Positions 1 through 6,815 of a stretch of 12,846 bases of DNA are shown in pieces. The notes below the pieces were generated by a model. It was given only the letters and a program-made list of their open reading frames with translations. It ran no database searches and had not been told where the DNA came from. The number at the start of each line of letters is the position of its first letter. Position 1 is the stretch's first letter. The position numbers and the translations under genes were made by a program. This DNA comes from Alphaproteobacteria bacterium (GTDB lineage: Bacteria; Pseudomonadota; Alphaproteobacteria; Caulobacterales; Caulobacteraceae). Where the stretch lies: the NCBI GenBank assembly GCA_018895795.1, contig JAHINZ010000460.1:1-12846 (forward strand), in the 5' to 3' direction.

Positions 1-100
1 AGCTGGACACGCGGCCGTCCGAATCCAGCATGTAGATGGCGTAGTCGGTGATCGCGTCAATCAGAAGCCGGTAGCGTTCGCTATCCGTGTCCCAAGACAT
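1..100 (-). CDS. PAS-domain sensor protein, N-terminal fragment (probably a sensor histidine kinase)
   Basis: Only the first 33 codons are inside the window; the gene continues past base 1. The reverse-strand reading starts at an ATG (98-100) preceded by a GAGGG Shine-Dalgarno-like stretch about 8 bases upstream. The peptide runs MSWDTDSERYRLLIDAI and then TDYAIYMLDSDGRV. The pattern (Y)RLL-x-DAI-TDYAIYMLD-x-DGRV is the usual opening of a PAS sensory domain, in which the first helix and first strand lead into the signal-binding pocket. Many alphaproteobacterial cytoplasmic sensor histidine kinases and hybrid kinases begin this way. The kinase part is not visible, so the output domain is inferred. 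The gene lies downstream of and in the same direction as the cytochrome c gene, with a 90-bp gap, so it could be read through from that unit or have its own promoter. A PAS-bearing diguanylate cyclase or photoreceptor is also possible. Confidence 0.7.
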   Translation of the reverse strand, partial: MSWDTDSERYRLLIDAITDYAIYMLDSDGRVSS

Positions 101-190
101 CAACGCACCCTCGCACTTGATCCGTCGCACCGGCCATGACCCTAAGCCGTTTTACAACGTCGACCAGAGGCGAAGGTTCCGGTGTCGGAT

Positions 191-613
191 CTAGTGGCCC
201 GAGCTCTTGGCCGGGTGCGGGATTTTGGCCACATCCGCCGCCGTCACCGGCTTGGCGTAGTGATTGCCGAAGCTGGTGCGGACATAGGTCACCACCGCGG
301 CGATCTGGCTGTCGTCCAGATTGCCCGACAGGCTGGGCATGGCGCCCTGGCCCTTGACCACCAGCGTGATCGGATAGGCCGCGCCGGCCAGACGCGGATT
401 GGCGGCCAGGGCCGGGATGGTGGCCGCGCCGGTTCCGCCCTTGGCGTCGGCCATATGGCAGGCCTGACAGACGGCCTCATAGACCTGCTGGCCGGTCACC
501 GGCTTGGCGACGCGGACCACGCCGCCGCCGCTGTCGCCGCCGGCCGGCGTCTGGGCCAGAGCGGGCGCGGCGGTCGACAGGGCCGCCAGCGCGAGGAGGA
601 AACGAAGGGTCAT
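191..613 (-). CDS. Exported class I c-type cytochrome, probable electron acceptor of the adjacent amine oxidase
   Basis: This 140-residue protein has a Sec signal peptide (residues 1-20, hydrophobic core LLALAALSTAAPALA, cleavage after ALA). A heme-attachment motif C49-Q-A-C52-H53 and a likely axial methionine M92 (in GAMPSLSG) mark a small class I cytochrome c. The C-terminal helix (DDSQIAAVVTYVRTSFGN) is typical of the fold. Heme would be attached covalently in the periplasm. The ATG at 611-613 is followed immediately by the signal peptide. It lies 2 bp past the stop codon of the flavin amine oxidase gene, so the two are almost certainly co-transcribed and translationally coupled. A longer open frame in the same phase reaches back to 1210, but it runs antiphase through the oxidase gene and lacks a signal peptide, so I chose 613. 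In Pseudomonas the nicotine amine oxidase NicA2 passes electrons to a neighbouring cytochrome c (CycN). The same role is inferred here from gene order and export. Confidence 0.9.
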   Translation of the reverse strand: MTLRFLLALAALSTAAPALAQTPAGGDSGGGVVRVAKPVTGQQVYEAVCQACHMADAKGGTGAATIPALAANPRLAGAAYPITLVVKGQGAMPSLSGNLDDSQIAAVVTYVRTSFGNHYAKPVTAADVAKIPHPAKSSGH

Positions 614-615
614 GC

Positions 616-2208
616 TCAGGCCTCCAGAGCGCGCTTGTGCAGGCGGGTAATGGCGTCGATGGACGAGAGCAGCGCCCCCTCCATCCAGCAGCCGACATAG
701 GAGGCGTGCTCCCCGGCCAGCACGATGCGGCGGTCCATGGCCACCAGGGTCTGGTAGTGCTCGGCCCGGGTCTCGTCGGTCCAGCGGGCGCAGCAGCCCA
801 GGCTCCAGGGCACCCGACTCCAGGCCACCGAGGCGCCGTTCGAGAACTCCTTGCGATAGGTTTCCGGGTGGAACACCGAGCCCTGGCGCAGGGCCGCCTC
901 GATGCGCTGCTCGGGCGTCAGTCCGGCCAGGCGATAGCCGCCCATGTCGCGGGCGAAGGCCCCCAGCAGAACGGCCGGCCCGTCGCCGAAGAAGTTGTTG
1001 TTGGGATAGGAGACCAGACCGATCTCCTGGTCGGTGAAGCTGTGGCCGCCATAGATGGAGTCGTCCTCCTCCCAGAAGCGGCGCTTCATCTCCAGGCCGA
1101 TCTTGACCTGACCCGAATAGGGCACGGCCCGGATGGCGGCCGCCATCTGGTCGGTGACCTGGGTCTCGATCTGGTTCAGCACGCCTAGCGGAATGGTGCA
1201 GACGCACCAATCAGCCTCGGCGGTGACCACCTTGCCGGTCTGGGTGTCGGCATAGGTGACGGCCACGCCCTTGTCGTCCTGGGCGATCTTGCTGACCTTG
1301 GCGTTGTAGGTCACCAGGCCGTCGACCTGTTTGGCGAAGGCCTTGCCGATCATGTCCATGCCGCCCACCGGCTGGAACATGGTGGTCTGCATCTCGTGGC
1401 CCATGAAGAAGGCCATCGAGGTCCAGACCTGCGGGTCCAGCACGTCGTGCAGACTATAGAGGGCCGAGGGGATGGGCGCGCCGTTCACCCCGCCGCCGGG
1501 CGGCCGGTCATAGCCTCGGTGGCTGGCCGAGCGCAGGTTGGAAGCGTAGCGATAGTCCTTGTCCAGCATGCCCCAGCCCTTCAGGGCCTCCAGCAGCCGC
1601 TCGCGGTCCTCGACGGTGACCCGCTGGTCCAGGGCCTTTTCGTTGATCGACTTGGCCAGCAGCTCGGCGACATTGCCCTCGAAGTCGGCGGCGGCGGCCT
1701 TGAAGCGCACCGGCTTGCCGCCGAACGACTCCGACGAGTGGATGAAGGTGTTGTGGTTGAACTGGACGAACGGCTCCAGGGCCACGCCGAACGCCTTGCA
1801 ATAGTGCAGCAGGGTGCGGTGATGGTGCGGGATCCGCCAGGGGCCGGGATTGAGATAGTTGCCCTTGGCGAAGCCGACCTTCTGGGTCGCCCCGCCCAGC
1901 TCGGTATAGGTATCGCCGCCGCGCAGCGACCAGTTCCGGCCGCCGGCCCGGTCCTGATATTCGAGGATCTGCACCTTGTAGCCGGCCCTGGTCAGCTCAT
2001 GGGCGGCCAGCATGCCGGCCAGGCCGGCCCCCAGCACGATCACCGAGGCGCCCTTTCGCGCGCCGGCCAGGTTGGGCGGACCCGCGAACTGGGTCTCGGC
2101 CGCGTGACCCAGCGAGGTCATGGCCTGATAGAGCGCCGCCGTGCCGCCGACGGCGGCGATGGCGGACAGCAGCTGACGCCGCGTCGGCGCGCGAACCCCC
2201 AGTTCCAT
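616..2208 (-). CDS. Tat-exported flavin amine oxidase (FAD-dependent, MAO family)
   Basis: The protein has 530 residues. The N-terminus carries a twin-arginine signal (T9-R-R-Q-L-L, then a hydrophobic stretch to about residue 35), so it is exported folded with its cofactor. The FAD-binding Rossmann motif G60-A-G-L-A-G65 is followed by E83 (ribose contact) and the R87-A-G-G-R91 loop; the substrate/FAD domain includes TELGGA (102-107). K369 in SGQVKIGLE aligns with the conserved flavin-N5 lysine of the monoamine oxidase family. The C-terminal FAD motif AGEHASYVGCWMEGA (498-512) is clear. The family oxidises amines to imines, with electrons going to oxygen or to a carrier. The substrate cannot be told from sequence. 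The motif W463-S-R-V-P-W-S-L-G-C472-C473 places a Cys at the position of the covalently flavinylated Cys397 of human MAO-B and a second Cys where the aromatic-cage Tyr398 would be; W508 replaces Tyr435. The start follows a weak GGGGAAG site. The cytochrome c gene is 2 bp downstream. Confidence 0.92.
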   Translation of the reverse strand: MELGVRAPTRRQLLSAIAAVGGTAALYQAMTSLGHAAETQFAGPPNLAGARKGASVIVLGAGLAGMLAAHELTRAGYKVQILEYQDRAGGRNWSLRGGDTYTELGGATQKVGFAKGNYLNPGPWRIPHHHRTLLHYCKAFGVALEPFVQFNHNTFIHSSESFGGKPVRFKAAAADFEGNVAELLAKSINEKALDQRVTVEDRERLLEALKGWGMLDKDYRYASNLRSASHRGYDRPPGGGVNGAPIPSALYSLHDVLDPQVWTSMAFFMGHEMQTTMFQPVGGMDMIGKAFAKQVDGLVTYNAKVSKIAQDDKGVAVTYADTQTGKVVTAEADWCVCTIPLGVLNQIETQVTDQMAAAIRAVPYSGQVKIGLEMKRRFWEEDDSIYGGHSFTDQEIGLVSYPNNNFFGDGPAVLLGAFARDMGGYRLAGLTPEQRIEAALRQGSVFHPETYRKEFSNGASVAWSRVPWSLGCCARWTDETRAEHYQTLVAMDRRIVLAGEHASYVGCWMEGALLSSIDAITRLHKRALEA

Positions 2209-2486
2209 AAGACGACTTCCCCTCGCGCCGCCCGTCCGGCGGCTATCGAGGCAGAGCTAACGAGACTTCGCGCGACCTGGCGCGGGTGATGTTTCCCGCC
2301 GGGCGATCACCGACACACCGTTGGTCATTTGGGGCGCCGCGTGGGTGAGGCTGCGCAGGAAGTATGCAGACGGGGCTGTGCGTGAAGGGCGGGCGGGGCG
2401 CTTCCCTTGGACCTCACGCCCAACCGGAGACGTTTGGAACGTCTGAAAAGGGGTGGTTTTAGGACATCGTCCAACGCGGGCGTCGG
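2209..2486. other. Intergenic region between the TonB receptor and the amine oxidase
   Basis: These 278 bases hold no convincing coding region on either strand. The region must contain the leader, and possibly the promoter, of the amine oxidase-cytochrome unit reading leftwards, and the 3' end of the receptor transcript. The only clear structure is the 17-bp palindrome at 2428-2444. I did not find a clean -35/-10 pair for the oxidase, so read-through from the receptor gene remains possible. Confidence 0.6.
2428..2444. repeat. Perfect inverted repeat with 7-bp arms and 3-nt centre
   Basis: The sequence is AGACGTT-TGG-AACGTCT, with fully complementary arms. It lies 43 bases past the stop codon of the TonB receptor on the minus strand, upstream of the oxidase gene. 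It is not followed by a T-run on either strand, so it is a poor classical intrinsic terminator. It could be a regulator-binding site for the oxidase unit or a 3'-end stabilising stem for the receptor mRNA. Which of these applies cannot be decided from sequence. Confidence 0.5.
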
Positions 2487-4616
2487 TCAGCCGCTATAGT
2501 CGAAGTTCGAGGGCTTCTTAGGCTTACCGCCGAAGGCGTAGCTGAGGCCCAGCGTAAAACGGCGCGAATTGCTATCGTAGTCGAGCCGCTGGCTCAGGCC
2601 AGGCTGAGTGACATAGTCCCGGAGCTGACTGCTGTTGAGGACATCGCGCACGGTGGCGACCAGCGACAGGCGCTCATCGATCTTGTGGCGAAAGCCCAGG
2701 TTCAGGGTGCTGTAGGCCGGCGCGTAGCCCTGTGGCGTCAGACGCCTGGCGTGGACTTGGGTGTTCAGCTGGAAGAGGTCGGCGGCGGTGAGCTGGCAAT
2801 TCAGGGAACCCTTGCCGCCGACCAACAGCGCTGAACGGTTCCTTTCGACGTTCACGCCGTCGGCGTCGATCTCGGAATAGGTCGCTGTCGTGCTGACAGT
2901 GTATGTCAGTTTGGAGGTCAGGCGCCCGCCCGCCGATAGCTCAAGACCGGCGTTGCGCTTGCGGCCCAGGTTCTGCTTGGTCGACAGCAGTCTCCCACCT
3001 TCCAAGGGCCTAACGATGTCGGTGGCCGTGTCGCGGATGTCGCGGAAGAACACGGTGGCCAGGTGATAGGCCGAGCCATCGCGATATTCGTACGAGGCCT
3101 CGATGCTTTGGGTCTCCTCCGGCTTCAGGGCCGGGTTGCCAGCCGTGACCGTCAGCGCGCTTGCGGCGTTGGGGAAGGGGTTCAGGTCGTCGGGATCGGG
3201 CCGCTCGATGCGTTCGGCGTAGGAGCCCTTCAGCTGGCGATGATCGTCGAGACCGTAGCTCAGGTGGAGCGACGGGAAGGCGCGGGTGTCGGCGTCGCGA
3301 TGCACGCCGCCCAGGGTCAGCTGCTGGGTCTTGATCCGGGCGCTCTCGACGCGCAGCCCCATCAGGGCGGTCAGATTGCCGAACGGCCGCTCGAGCGTCG
3401 CATAGACCGCCGAGACCACCTGGCCGTAGTGGAAGCGGTTCGTCAGGCCAGGGTCCGGGCGGGCCGTCATAGCGTCGGCTCCGCGCGCACCGCTGTTCTC
3501 GTAGAGATAGCCGTCGTCCTCGACCTGGGCGCCGGCCGTCAGCTTGGCGTCCTTGGGCAAGGGCTTGCGGTAGTCGGCGGAAAACCTCGTCAGGGTCTGA
3601 TGCTGGTCGAAGTTGAACGCCTGGTAGGCTCCCGTCGCCGGAGCGCCGGCAAGATAGTTATAGGGCTGGCGGTCTTTGTTGATTGTCGCGCTGTGATCGA
3701 GATCCAGCGTCAGGTCGTGATCCTCGCCCGCGAACTTGCGCACCAGCTGGGTCTCGATCTCGTCGTCATAGACCCGATAGGTCCCGCGGCCCAAGCGCGT
3801 GGATGAGGTCTCTTGCCCAGGAGAGCGAACGTCGAAGGCGTCCGCGTTGTGGCTGACCCAGTCGAGCCGCAGGTGATGGGCGTCGGCCGAAAGCCGGGTG
3901 CGCTCGCTGGCCTCGTATTGCGCCGATAGATGGGCGTTGCCGAAATAGGCGGACGTCCGCTTCTGGTTGATGCTGTCGCTCTCGACGTCAACGCCAAGAG
4001 CGCGGTGCTCGCGGGTCCGTTTCTTGAGGATGTTGCGTCGGGCGGAGAGGTCGGCGTTCAGCGACAGCTTGCCGGAATTGTAGCCCAGGTTCGCCGCGCT
4101 GTTCGCCAGGCCCTGGTCGCCGAGGTTAGCCTGCAGCGAACCGGTGATCCCTGCGCCTTTGGCCTTCTTGCTGATCAGGTTGATGACCCCGCCAGAGCCG
4201 TTGGCGTCGAAGGCGGCGGACGGATTGCTGATGATCTCCACGCGCGCGTAGCGGTCCGCCGGCAACTGCTGCAGGGCGGCTGCGCGACCCGCTCCCTTAA
4301 ACAGCCCTGAGGGCTTGCCATCTACCAAGATGGTGACATTGGGGTCGCCGCGCAGCGAGAGGTTTCCCTGCGGATCGACCTCGACAGACGGCAGATTGCC
4401 CAGCGCATCTCCAATCGAACCGGTCTTAGCCTGAAGGTCGTCGGACAGGCTGTAGCTGCGGCGATCGATATGGGTCTGCACCCTCGCCTGCGAGGGTGCA
4501 GAGACCACCACTCCGTCGACCTTGTCGACCGGCGGAGGGGGCGTGGGTCCTTGGGCTAGGGCGGGTTGCGCGACAAAAAGAAGGGCGAGGCCCGACTGGC
4601 CAAGCAAAGCTCTCAT
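2487..4616 (-). CDS. TonB-dependent outer-membrane receptor (outer-membrane beta-barrel family)
   Basis: With the start at 4616 the protein has 709 residues. It opens with a Sec signal peptide (MRALLGQSGLALLFVAQPALAQG, cut after ALA near residue 21), a proline linker and a TonB-box-like VDGVVVSA (33-40). The plug domain follows at about 50-155 (GDALGNLPSVEVDPQGNLSLRG, then VTILVDGKPSG, VEIISNPSAAFDANGSGGVINLI). The rest is a beta-barrel ending in the strand FTLGLSYAF, after which a short polar tail (GGKPKKPSNFDYSG) follows. Such receptors take up siderophores, saccharides or other large ligands using TonB-ExbBD energy; the substrate is not visible. The reading frame stays open for 91 more codons upstream to 4889. 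I chose 4616 because the signal peptide starts there, GGGAAG sits just upstream, and a TTGACA promoter-like element lies about 65 bases before it. It precedes the oxidase gene in the same direction after a 278-bp gap. Confidence 0.9.
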   Translation of the reverse strand: MRALLGQSGLALLFVAQPALAQGPTPPPPVDKVDGVVVSAPSQARVQTHIDRRSYSLSDDLQAKTGSIGDALGNLPSVEVDPQGNLSLRGDPNVTILVDGKPSGLFKGAGRAAALQQLPADRYARVEIISNPSAAFDANGSGGVINLISKKAKGAGITGSLQANLGDQGLANSAANLGYNSGKLSLNADLSARRNILKKRTREHRALGVDVESDSINQKRTSAYFGNAHLSAQYEASERTRLSADAHHLRLDWVSHNADAFDVRSPGQETSSTRLGRGTYRVYDDEIETQLVRKFAGEDHDLTLDLDHSATINKDRQPYNYLAGAPATGAYQAFNFDQHQTLTRFSADYRKPLPKDAKLTAGAQVEDDGYLYENSGARGADAMTARPDPGLTNRFHYGQVVSAVYATLERPFGNLTALMGLRVESARIKTQQLTLGGVHRDADTRAFPSLHLSYGLDDHRQLKGSYAERIERPDPDDLNPFPNAASALTVTAGNPALKPEETQSIEASYEYRDGSAYHLATVFFRDIRDTATDIVRPLEGGRLLSTKQNLGRKRNAGLELSAGGRLTSKLTYTVSTTATYSEIDADGVNVERNRSALLVGGKGSLNCQLTAADLFQLNTQVHARRLTPQGYAPAYSTLNLGFRHKIDERLSLVATVRDVLNSSQLRDYVTQPGLSQRLDYDSNSRRFTLGLSYAFGGKPKKPSNFDYSG

Positions 4617-4932
4617 CGCCACTTCCCACGCCGAACGGTGCAAAAATCCAAGCAGACTAGGGGTTGCAGCCTTGGCGCTGTCAAGCTTGGGTAGCGGGGC
4701 CTGCAGCATTCTCCACGAAAGTTGCTGAGCGCCGTCAAACAGTCGCAAGGCAGATGCTCCCTGGGCGAAACAGCTTGGTTCGAAGTTCCGCAACGGGTCG
4801 TGCGCGGCCATCAGCCCAGGCGCCGGATCCGAACATTCAGATCGCCGCCGCGAGACATTGTCGGTCTCGGTCAACACAGGCCCGTGCAAGGGTGAAGGCG
4901 GCGCGGTGCGCGACCCGGGGGCGCTCGACGCC
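4617..4932. other. Intergenic region upstream of the TonB receptor
   Basis: This 316-base stretch lies between the stop of the DUF1003 gene and the start of the TonB receptor, both read leftwards. On the minus strand it stays open in phase with the receptor up to 4889, but the predicted peptide has no signal sequence or recognisable domain, and the receptor's own signal peptide comes later. A promoter-like element sits at 4656-4684. A 5-bp GC stem (GGGCG/CGCCC, 4919-4923 with 4929-4933) touches the DUF1003 stop codon but has no T-run. I see no RNA gene and no small ORF that I would defend. Confidence 0.55.
4656..4684 (-). promoter_or_regulatory. Candidate housekeeping promoter of the TonB receptor gene
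   Basis: On the minus strand TTGACA (4684-4679) is followed after 17 bases by CCTAGT (4661-4656). The -35 is a full match to the housekeeping consensus. The -10 is weak but keeps the CTA core seen in Caulobacter promoters. Transcription would start near 4648, about 30 bases before the chosen start codon at 4616, which supports that start over the longer open frame. Confidence 0.45.
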
Positions 4933-5505
4933 CTACCCCTTGGCCTCCAGCTTGCTCGCCATCACCGCCATCTGGGCCTCCAGCCGGGCCAGGGCCTCGG
5001 CGTTTTGGCGGCTCAGCTCGGCGATGTCGCGCTCGCGCAGGGCGTCCAGCTTGTCGTGCAGATGCATGATCTCAAGCTCGGCGCGCAGATTGACCACATA
5101 GTCATGCTCGGCGTTCTGGCGGTCCTTCAGGGCCTGGCGGTTCTGGCTCATCATGATCACCGGCGCCTGCAGGGCCGCGACCGTCGACAGCAGCAGGTTG
5201 AGGAAGATGAAGGGATAGGGGTCGAAGGCCAGGTCGAACCGCTTGAGCGCGACATTGGCCATGATCCACACCATCAGCGCCGCGCTGAACCCGCCGATGA
5301 AGCCCCACGAGCCGCCCACCTTGGCGACGGCGTCGGCCAGGCGGTCCCAGCTGCCCCGATCGTCATTGACCAGGCTCTTGTTCAGCCCGGTCGGAGCCTC
5401 GTCGCAAATCAGGTCGATCACGCTCCTCTGGACAGCGTTCAGGTCGCTGTAGGGGACGGACAGCAGCTCTCGGGAAAGCTGGTCCAGACGCTCGGCAATA
5501 ATCAT
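4933..5505 (-). CDS. DUF1003 family membrane protein
   Basis: The protein has 190 residues. The family signature is visible as DRLADAVAKVGGSWGFI (54-70), leading into a first membrane helix (about 66-85), and DPYPFIFLNLLLSTVAALQA (95-114), forming the second. After MSQNRQ the C-terminal 65 residues are charged and helical (LRAELEIMHLHDKLDALRERDIAELS and on to the end) and probably form a coiled coil in the cytoplasm. The N-terminal 50 residues are soluble. Members of the family are common inner-membrane proteins without an established function. The start ATG has GGAGA about 6 bases upstream. The gene is divergent from the DUF1508 gene, with 102 bp between the two starts, so the promoters share that gap. 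Family assignment is secure; no function is claimed. Confidence 0.88.
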   Translation of the reverse strand: MIIAERLDQLSRELLSVPYSDLNAVQRSVIDLICDEAPTGLNKSLVNDDRGSWDRLADAVAKVGGSWGFIGGFSAALMVWIMANVALKRFDLAFDPYPFIFLNLLLSTVAALQAPVIMMSQNRQALKDRQNAEHDYVVNLRAELEIMHLHDKLDALRERDIAELSRQNAEALARLEAQMAVMASKLEAKG

Positions 5506-5607
5506 TCACAGTCTCCGCAGCCATCCTGATTGACACGTCGGCGGGCGACGAGCGACGGTCGCACGGTCGTGAAGGCGACATATCGCATTCCGCCCCTGGA
5601 GACACCC

Positions 5608-5787
5608 ATGGCCTACAAGTTCATCATCAAGAAGGACAAGGCGGGCGAGTTCCGCGTCAACTTCGTCTACAACAGCGAAGTGATGTTCTCGACCGAGGGC
5701 TATTCCTCGAAGGCGTCCGCCAAGAACGCCATCGAGTCGATGAAGAAGAACGGCCCCGAGGCCGAGATCGACGATCAGACCGACTGA
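5608..5787 (+). CDS. DUF1508 (YegP-like) small protein, single repeat
   Basis: The 59-residue product MAYKFIIKKDKAGEFRVNF...EGYSSKASAKNAIESMKKN...AEIDDQ matches the DUF1508 repeat: a strand-rich KDKAGEFR segment, then GYSSKASAxNAIESMKKN and a short acidic end. E. coli YegP carries two tandem copies in about 110 residues; here there is one. The function of the family is not established. The frame is open back to 5530, but those 26 residues are arginine-rich and unlike the family. The ATG at 5608 has GGAG 9-10 bases before it and starts exactly where the repeat does. A 9-bp perfect hairpin begins 8 bases after the stop codon and may serve as a transcript end. Confidence 0.88.
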   Translation: MAYKFIIKKDKAGEFRVNFVYNSEVMFSTEGYSSKASAKNAIESMKKNGPEAEIDDQTD

Positions 5788-5794
5788 AGATCAG

Positions 5795-5944
5795 CCCTCT
5801 CCCATGGGGAGAGGGAGGGACCCACGCTTGCGTGGGAGGGTGAGGGGGTAGGGCGTTCGACGGCGTGCCGGCACGCCGGCTATCGGCGTAACCCCTCACC
5901 TCCCACGCCTCCGGCGCGGGCCCCTCCTCTCCCTCTGGGAGAGG
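5795..5944. repeat. 150-bp nested palindromic intergenic element (REP/MITE-like)
   Basis: The element is an imperfect inverted repeat with arms of about 60 bp. Each arm holds its own hairpins. On the left are CCCTCTCCC-ATG-GGGAGAGGG (5795-5815) and CCCACGC-TT-GCGTGGG (5821-5836). On the right are a looser stem within CCCACGCCTCCGGCGCGGG and CCTCTCCC-TCT-GGGAGAGG (5926-5944). The centre is a perfect 18-bp palindrome, CGGCGTGCCGGCACGCCG (5861-5878). Outward from it the arms match as GTGGGAGG(G)TGAGGGG read in opposite directions. It fills the gap between the DUF1508 gene and the dehydrogenase. This layout is that of a dispersed, non-coding palindromic repeat. It has no T-run, so it may stabilise or end the upstream transcript only through structure. 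Copy number elsewhere cannot be seen from one window. Confidence 0.75.
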
Positions 5945-6014
5945 CAAGCCTCTCTTGACCCCTCCCCGCTCTCGGCGTCTGATCGCTGATAATCAATAAG
6001 GGGAGGACGACCTG

Positions 6015-6815
6015 ATGAGCGCCGACGGCCGCAAGACCATTTTCATCACCGGCGCCGCCAGCGGCATCGGCCTGGCCAGCGCCAAGCGCTTCGCGGCGGC
6101 GGGCTGGTTCGTGGGCCTGTCGGACATCGACGCCGCGGGGCTCAAGAGCGCCCTGGTGGCGATTGGTCCGGCCAATGGCGCGACGTTCAAGCTGGACGTC
6201 CGCGATCGCCAGGCCTGGGATAACGCCCTGGGCGAGTTTGGCAAACTGACCGGCGGCAAGCTGGATGTCCTGCTCAACAACGCCGGTGTGGCGCGGTTCG
6301 GAAGCCTCGAGGATCTCAGCGAGGCCGACTGCGACATCCAGGTCGACATCAATATCAAGGGCGTGATCAACGGGGCCCGCGCCGGCCTGGCCCCGCTGAT
6401 GGCGGCCGGCGGCCGGCTGATCAATGTGGCGTCCTGCGCGGGGCTCTATGGCTCGCCGAAGCTGGCGGTCTATTCGGCCACCAAGTTCGCGGTGCGCGGC
6501 CTGTCCGAGGCGCTCGACGTCGAATACGCCCAGCACGGCGTCAGCGTCGCCTGCGTCATGCCGTGGTTCGTCGAAACGCCGATCCTCAACGCCGGATCGT
6601 CAGGCAGCAACGAGAGCATGTCCGACGCCCTGAAGAAGGGCGGGCTGGAAGTCTATCCGGTCGAGGACGCCGCCGAGGTGGTGTTCAAGGCCGCCACCGG
6701 CAAGGCGCTGCACTATTTCGTGGGCAAGCGCGCCAGGCAGATGCGCTTCGCCACCAGCCACATGCCGGGCGCCGTCAGGAAACAGCTCCGGTCACGACCG
6801 CTGCTGCAGGCCTGA
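6015..6815 (+). CDS. Short-chain dehydrogenase/reductase (SDR family, classical type)
   Basis: The protein has 266 residues. The nucleotide-binding motif is T12-G-A-A-S-G-I-G19, with D37 at the end of the second strand suggesting NAD(H) rather than NADP(H). D61-V62 contacts adenine, and N88-N-A-G91 marks the fourth strand. The catalytic set is N113, S140, Y153 and K157 (YSATK). The segment after the sixth strand, MPWFVETP, is the usual PG-motif region with Trp in place of Gly. It is a cytoplasmic oxidoreductase for an alcohol/ketone substrate that sequence alone does not reveal. The ATG has a strong GGGGAGGA site 8 bases upstream. The last 41 bases overlap the 3' end of the convergent hydrolase gene. 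The gene stands alone on its strand. Confidence 0.92.
   Translation: MSADGRKTIFITGAASGIGLASAKRFAAAGWFVGLSDIDAAGLKSALVAIGPANGATFKLDVRDRQAWDNALGEFGKLTGGKLDVLLNNAGVARFGSLEDLSEADCDIQVDINIKGVINGARAGLAPLMAAGGRLINVASCAGLYGSPKLAVYSATKFAVRGLSEALDVEYAQHGVSVACVMPWFVETPILNAGSSGSNESMSDALKKGGLEVYPVEDAAEVVFKAATGKALHYFVGKRARQMRFATSHMPGAVRKQLRSRPLLQA

Noticed and set aside
191..1210. A 339-codon open frame on the minus strand spanning the cytochrome c gene and much of the amine oxidase gene.
   Set aside because: Its first two thirds are arginine/glycine-rich out-of-phase translation of the oxidase gene. Only the last 140 codons are a real protein with a signal peptide and heme motif.
1396..2289. A long plus-strand frame of 297 codons.
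   Set aside because: It is antisense to the amine oxidase gene, whose motifs are unmistakable. Long antisense frames are expected in GC-rich DNA.
5880..6536. A 218-codon minus-strand frame opposite the dehydrogenase.
   Set aside because: It is the complement of a well-defined SDR gene and partly runs into the palindromic element; no domain is visible.
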